A DNA stretch of 21,704 bases, from positions 1-21,704 of the forward strand of contig JAYTXD010000036.1 in the NCBI GenBank assembly GCA_043743105.1. Reading direction: 5' to 3'. The notes under the pieces are model-generated. The model ran no database searches. It was not told the DNA's origin and saw only the letters and a list, made by a program, of their open reading frames with translations. The DNA is from RYN-417 sp043743105. Lineage in GTDB: Bacteria > Patescibacteriota > Saccharimonadia > Saccharimonadales > JACDBH01. This document shows positions 15,492 through 21,047 of the stretch, in pieces. The stretch's first letter is position 1; every line of letters begins with the position of its first letter. Made by a program: the position numbers and the translations under genes.

Positions 15492-15905
15492 TTATTTTAC
15501 CTCCTTGACAAGAAACTTAGTCTTGACAGGCAGTTTGTGTGCCGCAAGGCGCATGGCCTCACGAGCAACTTCTTCGGTTATACCATCCATCTCAAACAAA
15601 ATGGTTCCGGCGTGGACTTTTGCTGCAAAATATTCTGGGTTACCCTTACCGCTACCCATTTTTACGTCCTGTGGCTTTTTAGTAACAGGAGTATGAGGGA
15701 AAATGCGGATCCAGATCTGCCCACCGCGTTTAATATAGCGGGTCATAGCCTGACGTGAAGCCTCGATTTGGCGGCTGGTAATACGCTTGTTTTCTTGCGA
15801 CTGAAGAGCAAATGACCCATGAGCAATATAGTTACCGCTGGAAGCAACACCGCGGATCTTTCCTTTTCGTACCTTGCGATACTTGGTTCGGCTAGGCATT
15901 AACAT
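15492..15905 (-). CDS. rplP: 50S ribosomal protein L16 (uL16)
   Basis: A 137-residue protein near the A site. The start MLMPSRTKYRK is kept at 15905 because L16 proteins commonly begin ML[QLM]P; a second ATG two codons later is possible. RTKYRKVRKGKIRG, GGQIWIRIFPHTPVTKKP, VKMGSGKGNPEYF and LFEMDGITEEVAREAMRLA identify it. AGGTGAGG precedes the start, which lies one base after the rpsC stop. Confidence 0.97.
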   Translation of the reverse strand: MLMPSRTKYRKVRKGKIRGVASSGNYIAHGSFALQSQENKRITSRQIEASRQAMTRYIKRGGQIWIRIFPHTPVTKKPQDVKMGSGKGNPEYFAAKVHAGTILFEMDGITEEVAREAMRLAAHKLPVKTKFLVKEVK

Positions 15906-15906
15906 A

Positions 15907-16536
15907 TTAAGCTACCTCACCTTTATAGATCCATACTTTGATACCAATAACTCCAGCTGGCGTTTGTGCGCCTACTTGTGCATAGTCGATATCTGCGCGA
16001 AGTGTATGCAGTGGGACTGATCCCTGGATTTCTTTTTCGGTGCGGGACATATCTGCACCGTTTAAACGGCCGGACATTTGTATACGAATACCTTTAGCGC
16101 CAGCACGCATAGTAGCAGCAGATGAGCTCTTAATCGCACGGCGGAAGGCAATACGGCGCTCTAACTGGTGGGCGATGTTCTCTGCAACCAACTTAGCATA
16201 CAGTTCTGGCTTCTTGATTTCTTCGATGTTCACGCGAACAGGCACTTGGTAGATCTTTTCGATTGCTGCCTTCAGCTCCTGAGCACCTGCACCACCGCGG
16301 CCGATAACAACACCAGCCTTAGCTGTAACAATAGTTACCGTAACGAGGTTAGGACTGCGTTCGATATCAACTTTATTGATGGCAGCGCGTGAACCGGTCT
16401 TTTTGTCGATCATACGGCGGACGGTAAGATCTTTTGTAAGATAATCAACATAATCGCGCTTTCCTGCGAACCATTTGCTGCGCCAGTCTTTATTGACTTG
16501 AAGGCGCATGCTGATTGGGTTTACTTTTTGTCCCAT
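15907..16536 (-). CDS. rpsC: 30S ribosomal protein S3 (uS3)
   Basis: A 209-residue protein at the mRNA entry site. MGQKVNPISMRLQVNKDW at the start, a KH domain with GVVIGRGGAGAQELK (GxxG loop) at about residues 75-90, and the C-terminal domain with MRAGAKGIRIQMSGRLNGADMSR are diagnostic. Its ATG overlaps the rplV stop. Confidence 0.98.
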   Translation of the reverse strand: MGQKVNPISMRLQVNKDWRSKWFAGKRDYVDYLTKDLTVRRMIDKKTGSRAAINKVDIERSPNLVTVTIVTAKAGVVIGRGGAGAQELKAAIEKIYQVPVRVNIEEIKKPELYAKLVAENIAHQLERRIAFRRAIKSSSAATMRAGAKGIRIQMSGRLNGADMSRTEKEIQGSVPLHTLRADIDYAQVGAQTPAGVIGIKVWIYKGEVA

Positions 16537-16949
16537 TACTTTGCTTCCTTCTTAGTTACTGGTTTGGCGGCTTTTACTTCTGCTACTTTAGCGGTAACTG
16601 GCTTTTTAACCACACGCATTTCGCCGTCTACAATCACTTTGATGTGACTGGTACGCTTCTGATATGGGTGTGCCATACCGCGTGAGACTGGGCGGAAACG
16701 CTTGCTGCGAGGGCCAGGGGTAACAGTGATTTCTGTAATACGAAGTGTGTCCGGCTTGTAACCATGGTTGTGGTCAGCATTTGCTTTTGCACTATTGATT
16801 ACTTTAATGACTGAAGTGGCTGAGTTGCGTGGCGTGTGTGAAAGAATAACGAGTGCATCGGCAACGCTGCGGCCACGAACAAGGCTGGCAACAACGCTAA
16901 CTTTGCGTGGAGAAATGCTGACACCTTTGGCAATTGCTTGTACTGGCAT
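16536..16949 (-). CDS. rplV: 50S ribosomal protein L22 (uL22)
   Basis: A 137-residue protein lining the exit tunnel. The ATG at 16949 (MPVQAIAKGVSISPRKV) is chosen; the open frame extends further upstream inside rpsS but that part is not L22-like. NSAKANADHNHGY and the tunnel hairpin FRPVSRGMAHPYQKRTSHI are diagnostic. A C-terminal Ala/Val/Lys tail of about 20 residues is extra. Confidence 0.96.
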   Translation of the reverse strand: MPVQAIAKGVSISPRKVSVVASLVRGRSVADALVILSHTPRNSATSVIKVINSAKANADHNHGYKPDTLRITEITVTPGPRSKRFRPVSRGMAHPYQKRTSHIKVIVDGEMRVVKKPVTAKVAEVKAAKPVTKKEAK

Positions 16950-16953
16950 GATT

Positions 16954-17223
16954 TTAACCCTTCGCCATCTTACCGCCGTGAGAGCGGAACTTACGTGTTG
17001 GAGAAAATTCACCAAGCTTATGGCCAACCATGTTTTCAGTAATATACACAGGAACGTGGACTTTGCCATTGTGAACAGCGACCGTGCGGCCAACAAAATC
17101 TGGTGATATCGTACTGCTACGTGCCCAGGTCTTGATGATAGTACGGTCGTCACCACTCAAAGCTGCAATCTTCTTTGCAAGCTTTGGATCGATAAACGGA
17201 CCTTTTTTTAGTGATCTACTCAT
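16954..17223 (-). CDS. rpsS: 30S ribosomal protein S19 (uS19)
   Basis: An 89-residue head protein of the small subunit. MSRSLKKGPFIDPKLAKKI, RSSTISPDFVGRTVAVHNG and HKLGEFSPTRKFRSHG are near-universal S19 segments. GAGGAAAT lies before the ATG. Length is normal, and it sits between rplB and rplV as expected. Confidence 0.98.
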   Translation of the reverse strand: MSRSLKKGPFIDPKLAKKIAALSGDDRTIIKTWARSSTISPDFVGRTVAVHNGKVHVPVYITENMVGHKLGEFSPTRKFRSHGGKMAKG

Positions 17224-17226
17224 GGT

Positions 17227-18081
17227 TTATTTCCTCTTCGCCGCGTGACGGCTCTTTACGATCATCTTAGTTGTAGACTTACGCTTACGAGTCTTAAAGC
17301 CAAGTGTTTTAATACCCCATGGTGTGCGCGGAGCAGAACCATGGTTTTTACCACCACCGACACCGTGACGTCCACCGTCACCACCACCGTGTGGGTGATC
17401 AACAGCGTTCATAACAACACCTCGTACACCAGGGCGGATGCCCTTCTTACGGTTACGTCCGGCTTTACCGATCTTGATGTTCTGGTGCTGTTCGTTACCA
17501 ACGGTACCCAAGCTTGCCATACAATCAACATTTATCAAACGGATTTCGCCGGATGGCAGACGTACTTGGGCATAATCACCCTCTTTAGCCATCAGCTGCG
17601 CGTTGTTGCCAGCAGAACGTACCATCTGTGCACCTTTACCAACTTGGATCTCAATAGCATAGATGGTTGAACCAACCGGTATGTTCTTAATTGGAAGGCG
17701 GTTGCCAGCTTCAACAGGAGCATCTTCACCAGCTTGGATAATTCGGCCCTGGACAATACCAGTGCCAGCGAGGATGTAGTGGTACTTTTCATTCTGGTCT
17801 TTGATACGTGCAATACGTGCTGATCGGTTTGGGTCGTACTCGATTTCCTCAACGACTGCTTTCGTGCCAGCAGGAAGGTTGAAGTTAACGAGGCGGTAGA
17901 ACTGTTTGACACCACCACCTTGGTGGCGGGTTGTAATGCGTCCCTGGTTGTTACGGCCCGACTGTTTTTTCTTGATAACAATGAGACTCTTAAGAGGCTT
18001 CTTGGTTGTGATTGTGTCAAAATCCTGCGTGGTCATGCCACGTTGGCCAGGAGTTGTTGGCTTGTAGGTGCGAATAGCCAT
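17227..18081 (-). CDS. rplB: 50S ribosomal protein L2 (uL2)
   Basis: A 284-residue protein needed for subunit association and peptidyl transfer. QRGMTTQDFDTIT and the GRNNQGRITTRHQGGGVKQF region mark the N-terminal domain. The C-terminal VMNAVDHPHGGGDGGRHG keeps the conserved His of the peptidyl-transferase loop; TPWGIKTLGFKTRK ends the core. AGAAGGAGC precedes the ATG, which overlaps the rplW stop. Confidence 0.98.
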   Translation of the reverse strand: MAIRTYKPTTPGQRGMTTQDFDTITTKKPLKSLIVIKKKQSGRNNQGRITTRHQGGGVKQFYRLVNFNLPAGTKAVVEEIEYDPNRSARIARIKDQNEKYHYILAGTGIVQGRIIQAGEDAPVEAGNRLPIKNIPVGSTIYAIEIQVGKGAQMVRSAGNNAQLMAKEGDYAQVRLPSGEIRLINVDCMASLGTVGNEQHQNIKIGKAGRNRKKGIRPGVRGVVMNAVDHPHGGGDGGRHGVGGGKNHGSAPRTPWGIKTLGFKTRKRKSTTKMIVKSRHAAKRK

Positions 18082-18452
18082 TACTTTTGCTCCTTCTTAG
18101 CCTTTTTAGCGGCTTTTTCTTCAGCTTTTGTAACTTTTGCTTCTTCTTTTTGCTCTTCTAAAAAGAGTGGCAATATGTCACCAGAACGAAGCGTTACATA
18201 GGCTTTCTTAACATCAGAACGTACGCCAATAATAGGACGGCCACCCTTTCGGTTGCTCTGCTTTACTTTACCTTTAGTGTTAGTTGTACGGACAGAAGTT
18301 ACAACAACGTCGTACTGCATAGCAACGGCACGAGCAACGGAATGCTTGTTGGTGCCCTTAGGGATTTCGAAAACGTATGTCTTAATGTTGTCACGTTGGC
18401 TCATGGCATATGCCTTTTCACTCACGCGTGGGATAAGTGTAAGATCTTTCAT
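18081..18452 (-). CDS. rplW: 50S ribosomal protein L23 (uL23)
   Basis: A 123-residue exit-tunnel protein and docking site for trigger factor and SRP. The ATG at 18452 (MKDLTLIPRVSEKAYAM) is chosen, giving a TAATG overlap with rplD; an upstream in-frame start inside rplD is rejected. YVFEIPKGTNKHSVARAV and KAYVTLRSGDIL fit the family. A Lys/Ala/Glu C-terminal tail of about 25 residues (EEKAAKKAKKEQK) is extra. Confidence 0.96.
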   Translation of the reverse strand: MKDLTLIPRVSEKAYAMSQRDNIKTYVFEIPKGTNKHSVARAVAMQYDVVVTSVRTTNTKGKVKQSNRKGGRPIIGVRSDVKKAYVTLRSGDILPLFLEEQKEEAKVTKAEEKAAKKAKKEQK

Positions 18453-19108
18453 TACTTGACCCCTTTCGTAGCGGCAGCACTGGTTGGCGCAAGCCACTCG
18501 GCAATAATATCGAGTGATTTTTCGGAAATTATTATGCTATCAGCGTTTAACACGTCATAGACATTTAGATAACGAGCTTGAGAAACTTTAAGACCAGGGA
18601 TGTTTTTAGTAGCGCGGACGACCATGTCATCCTTAACGCTTACTACGACTAAAACATTCTTAATTGCACCAAGTTTGTTCATAAGCTTAACAACTGGAGC
18701 GGTCTTGCCGTCTTTACAATCAAAGGTTTCGATAACAGAAATAACATCTGTCTTGACACTTAACGCTTGGCGGATTGCCTGGCGCTTTGTCTTAGTAGGT
18801 AGTTCTTTAGTAAAGTTTTCGTTGCCAGTTGGGCCGAAAGTAATACCGCCACCACGCCAAATTGGTACACGAATGCTACCGAAACGTGCACGGCCTGTAC
18901 CCTTTTGTTTCCATGGCTTGCGACCACCACCACGAACTTCACCACGTTTCAGCGTGTGCGCATTCACGGTACGACTGTTTGACATATAGGCAGTGTAGGC
19001 TTGCTTTAATAGCTCATGATTGGTTACTTCAAGGTCAAAAATTCCTTTTGGAAGCTTTGCTGCTGCCGTAGCTTTTACGCCGGCTTTGGTATATGTAGGA
19101 ACGCTCAT
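18452..19108 (-). CDS. rplD: 50S ribosomal protein L4 (uL4)
   Basis: A 218-residue protein whose long loop reaches the exit tunnel. RGEVRGGGRKPWKQKGTGRAR and WRGGGITFGP are the diagnostic loop. LNVYDVLNADSIIISEKSLDII marks the C-terminal half. In E. coli L4 represses its own S10 operon; the folded leader upstream of rplC here could be a target, but this is inference. AAAGGAG precedes the ATG. Confidence 0.97.
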   Translation of the reverse strand: MSVPTYTKAGVKATAAAKLPKGIFDLEVTNHELLKQAYTAYMSNSRTVNAHTLKRGEVRGGGRKPWKQKGTGRARFGSIRVPIWRGGGITFGPTGNENFTKELPTKTKRQAIRQALSVKTDVISVIETFDCKDGKTAPVVKLMNKLGAIKNVLVVVSVKDDMVVRATKNIPGLKVSQARYLNVYDVLNADSIIISEKSLDIIAEWLAPTSAAATKGVK

Positions 19109-19110
19109 GA

Positions 19111-19728
19111 TTATTTAGCTCCTTTCAAAAGAACAATACTCTTACGTGGACCAGGGACGGCACCACTTACAGCGATTACGTTAAGCTCAACATCAACTAA
19201 TTCAATCTTTAGGCCAGTGACAGTAACCTGATCGCCGCCCATACGTCCTGCCATACGCTTTCCCTTGAAAATGCGCTGTGGGTACATGGAACCAATTGAA
19301 CCTGGCTGACGAGTGTTACCTTTTCCACCGTGCGTTTTACGTTGGCGTTTGAAGTTATGGCGCTTGATGGTTCCAGCAAAGCCTTTACCTTTTGAAGTAC
19401 CCGTTACTTGGACTTCATCACCGACACTAAAAACGTCGGCCTTTAGTTCAGTGCCGACGGTTAATTCTTCCGTAATTTCATCCAAGCGGATTTCACGGAT
19501 GATCTTAGATGGTGCGGTGTTCGCCTTTTTTGCATGACCTTGAGCTGGCTTGCTGGCGTTCTTGGCAACTTCTGTACCAATTTGGACCGCTTGATATCCA
19601 TCAATATCAAGAGTCTTCACTTGCGTAATGACGCAAGGACTAGCGGAAAGCAAGGTAACAGCAGTAACAGTACCGTCTTCTGAGACGAGGCTTGTCATGC
19701 CGACCTTTCGTGTAATAAGTGCTTTCAT
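19111..19728 (-). CDS. rplC: 50S ribosomal protein L3 (uL3)
   Basis: A 205-residue assembly-initiator protein of the large subunit. The ATG at 19728 (MKALITRKVGMTSLV) is chosen; the frame stays open upstream for 26 codons but that region is leader RNA. VTGTSKGKGFAGTIKRHNF, GGKGNTRQPGSIGSMYPQR and FKGKRMAGRMGG are diagnostic. AAGGA precedes the start. It begins a transcript with its own promoter, whereas rplC usually follows rpsJ directly. Confidence 0.96.
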   Translation of the reverse strand: MKALITRKVGMTSLVSEDGTVTAVTLLSASPCVITQVKTLDIDGYQAVQIGTEVAKNASKPAQGHAKKANTAPSKIIREIRLDEITEELTVGTELKADVFSVGDEVQVTGTSKGKGFAGTIKRHNFKRQRKTHGGKGNTRQPGSIGSMYPQRIFKGKRMAGRMGGDQVTVTGLKIELVDVELNVIAVSGAVPGPRKSIVLLKGAK

Positions 19729-19842
19729 AGATTCCTTATTTTTATATGAGACACAGCTATTAAAATACTTGGTTGACAGCGGTTTCCAATCTGTTGGACC
19801 TACCATTTAACCAAGTGCTGCGTACACAATTTGTTGATTTAC
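19729..19842 (-). promoter_or_regulatory. Structured 5' leader of the rplC operon
   Basis: The roughly 114-nt leader between the predicted transcription start and the rplC ATG folds into a compact domain. A 7-bp outer stem (19768-19774 with 19809-19815) encloses a 5-bp hairpin (19785-19789 with 19794-19798, loop of 4 nt) and a GGT/ACC helix; ACAG/CTGT offers an alternative fold. Such leaders often bind a ribosomal protein (L4 in E. coli) for feedback control. The ligand here is unknown. Confidence 0.5.
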
Positions 19843-19848
19843 CTTTAC

Positions 19849-19878
19849 AGATTACCACGGGGACGTAACCCTTGTCAA
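19849..19878 (-). promoter_or_regulatory. Strong promoter for the rplC-rplD-rplW-rplB... operon
   Basis: On the minus strand a perfect -35 TTGACA (19873-19878) is followed after 18 bp by the extended -10 TGGTAATCT (hexamer 19849-19854). It is the best consensus promoter in the window. The predicted start is about 19842. Confidence 0.75.
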
Positions 19879-19949
19879 TCCGTTGTATAAACTACAGGGT
19901 TATATACTCCCCCAATATACGTCCATACTTTTGTTTGGCAAGATTATTG

Positions 19950-19985
19950 TTGATTTTGGTTATGCTAACAGTGTATCTTTATAGT
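19950..19985 (+). promoter_or_regulatory. Possible plus-strand promoter(s) for the RNA candidate
   Basis: Two overlapping pairs are visible on the plus strand: TTGATT (19950-19955), 18 bp, TATCTT (19974-19979); and TTGGTT (19956-19961), 18 bp, TATAGT (19980-19985). Neither is strong. They face away from the rplC promoter. Confidence 0.3.
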
Positions 19986-20302
19986 GCATCTTCTTTATTG
20001 GGAGGGTGATAAGCAACTTGGTTAGGTTTTTTAGCCAAACCTTTTGTGAGCCGTAAGTGTAAGAAGGCCATGCGTTATAGCCATGTTATTGTTTCTAGGA
20101 CAAAATGGGGTATCAGACGTAGGGTCGGCACTAACGCCAGGCGGCAAATTGTATTCGGTTGGTGCGAGACTCGGACTAGTATGAACCAAGGGGCTGATAA
20201 CCCCGCCAGGCAATATTCGAATAGCTGGCTATATACGAAGATTACAGCCACCGGATAACGAAATAACCCCGAACTTATCAGGTCCGGGGTTATTTAATTT
20301 TT
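19986..20302 (+). ncRNA. Candidate structured RNA of unknown type, between rplC and rpsJ
   Basis: This stretch has no convincing gene on either strand but is rich in stems on the plus strand: 20024-20029/20037-20042; a long imperfect 13-bp stem 20122-20135/20158-20172 (with a small internal loop); 20190-20193/20201-20204; the adjacent 20205-20209/20225-20229; and the terminator 20261-20302. The terminator has its T tract on the plus side, which indicates plus-strand transcription. I compared it by eye with RNase P, tmRNA, SRP RNA, 6S and 5S signatures and found no match. A 70-codon open frame (20046-20258) lies inside but lacks a ribosome binding site and uses AGG/CGG codons unlike the neighbours. 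It might instead be only a long 3' region of rpsJ on the minus strand. Confidence 0.4.
20261..20302 (+). terminator. Rho-independent terminator facing rpsJ (perhaps bidirectional)
   Basis: An 11-bp stem (20261-20271 with 20285-20295) continues past a mismatch into ACTT/AGGT. On the plus strand it is followed by AATTTTTA, a good T tract. On the minus strand it lies 14 bp after the rpsJ end and is followed by the weaker TTATTTCGTTAT, so it may also end the rpsJ transcript. Confidence 0.75.
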
Positions 20303-20315
20303 ACAGTAAACTGCT

Positions 20316-20672
20316 CTACATCTTGATTTCGGCGTCACAGCCGGCTGGCAGGCTCAAGTTCATAAGGCTGTCGATGGTTTTTGGGGTTGGGTCAAAGACG
20401 TCAATAAGACGCTTGTGAATACGCATTTCAAACTGCTCACGTCCCTTTTTAAACACGTGCGGGCTTGTAACAACTGTGAATGTGTTGCGGCGAGTAGGAA
20501 GTGGAATTGGACCAGCTATTGTTGCACCAGTACGAAGTGCCGTATCTACAATCTGCTTTGCTGACTGGTCGATTACCTTATGGTCGTATGCCTTGAGACG
20601 GATACGAATACGTTGTTTGCCGTCAGTTTTTACTGGCGCTTGTGCTTTTGCGGGCTTTTTTTCTTCAGCCAT
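20316..20672 (-). CDS. rpsJ: 30S ribosomal protein S10 (uS10)
   Basis: A 118-residue head protein of the small subunit, also a NusG/NusB partner in transcription antitermination. RIRIRLKAYDHKVIDQSAKQIV, GPIPLPTRRNTFTVVTSPHV and MRIHKRLIDVFDPTPKTID-type sequence identify it. An N-terminal Lys/Ala/Pro extension of about 18 residues (AEEKKPAKAQAPVK) precedes the core. The site AAGGAAAGG lies upstream. It is isolated: 587 bp separate it from rplC and 375 bp from tuf. It ends in TAG. Confidence 0.97.
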   Translation of the reverse strand: MAEEKKPAKAQAPVKTDGKQRIRIRLKAYDHKVIDQSAKQIVDTALRTGATIAGPIPLPTRRNTFTVVTSPHVFKKGREQFEMRIHKRLIDVFDPTPKTIDSLMNLSLPAGCDAEIKM

Positions 20673-20876
20673 GATATATAAAACCTTTCCTTACAGTGCG
20701 ATGTAACATCTCTGCCACGCTATTGAGAGCGTATGCAAAGACTTTTAGTCATCGTCATTAATTTACTAGTCTATCTTACAACAATAACCACAATAATGAA
20801 AGTATTACTGCAATTGGTCAAATGATGTTTCCCGGTCATTTTCAGGAGTGCAGCGTGGAGCTAACAGCTGAGCACG
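20673..20876 (-). promoter_or_regulatory. Leader and promoter region of rpsJ
   Basis: No gene is visible here. Three short perfect hairpins follow one another on the minus strand before rpsJ: 20740-20750 (GACT/AGTC), 20717-20732 (ACGCT/AGCGT) and 20700-20710 (GATG/CATC). Further upstream TAAGAT and TTGACC resemble promoter hexamers but not at good spacing. The region probably holds the rpsJ promoter and an untranslated leader. Confidence 0.4.
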
Positions 20877-20905
20877 AAAAAGGAGCTTCATTTCTGAGGC
20901 TCCTT
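20877..20905 (-). terminator. Rho-independent terminator after tuf
   Basis: A 7-bp stem AAGGAGC/GCTCCTT (20880-20886 with 20899-20905) has an inner TCA-GAAA-TGA hairpin on the minus strand. The downstream TTTTT (complement of 20877-20881, overlapping the stem base) completes it. It lies about 140 bp past the tuf stop and separates tuf from rpsJ. Confidence 0.75.
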
Positions 20906-20906
20906 C

Positions 20907-21047
20907 AAAATTCGTAATCTGGTTACGCTACAATAGTGTCATCTGGGATGAGAACCGAGCACCGAAGCGGAAGTGTACGGGTTGGTACATTGAGCACCGA
21001 ACCGGAGGCTTTCGCCCAAAATACACGCTATATGTAGGCCGGGTTAT
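20907..21047 (-). other. tuf 3' untranslated region with a 17-nt direct repeat
   Basis: Two near-identical 17-nt segments, 20957-20973 and 20992-21008, differ at two positions and start 35 bp apart. Between them lies a 6-bp hairpin (20972-20977 with 20984-20989, approximate). On the minus strand GGC-GAAA-GCC (near 21008-21017) is a GNRA hairpin. No gene is visible. Such a long folded 3' region may stabilise tuf mRNA; this is inference. Confidence 0.45.

Noticed and set aside
16950..17156. N-terminal extension of L22 by 69 residues
   Set aside because: The extra part is an off-frame read of rpsS and does not resemble L22; the ATG at 16949 gives the standard N-terminus.
18453..18497. N-terminal extension of L23 by 15 residues into rplD
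   Set aside because: The TAATG overlap start at 18452 matches the L23 family N-terminus and the pattern of neighbouring genes.
19729..19806. N-terminal extension of L3 by 26 residues
   Set aside because: It lies in the folded leader; MKALITRKVGM at 19728 with AAGGA upstream is the family start.
20046..20258. A 70-codon basic open frame on the plus strand (GTG start, inner ATG at 20070) ending just before the terminator
   Set aside because: No usable ribosome binding site, codon use (AGG, CGG) unlike neighbours, no recognised motif, and it overlaps stable RNA stems. A small protein is not fully excluded.
19986..20302. RNase P RNA, tmRNA, SRP RNA, 6S RNA or 5S rRNA in the rplC-rpsJ gap
   Set aside because: The conserved P4 and J regions of RNase P, the tRNA-like ends of tmRNA, the SRP tetraloop domain and 5S signatures are not visible on either strand. 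Only a covariance-model search could settle this.
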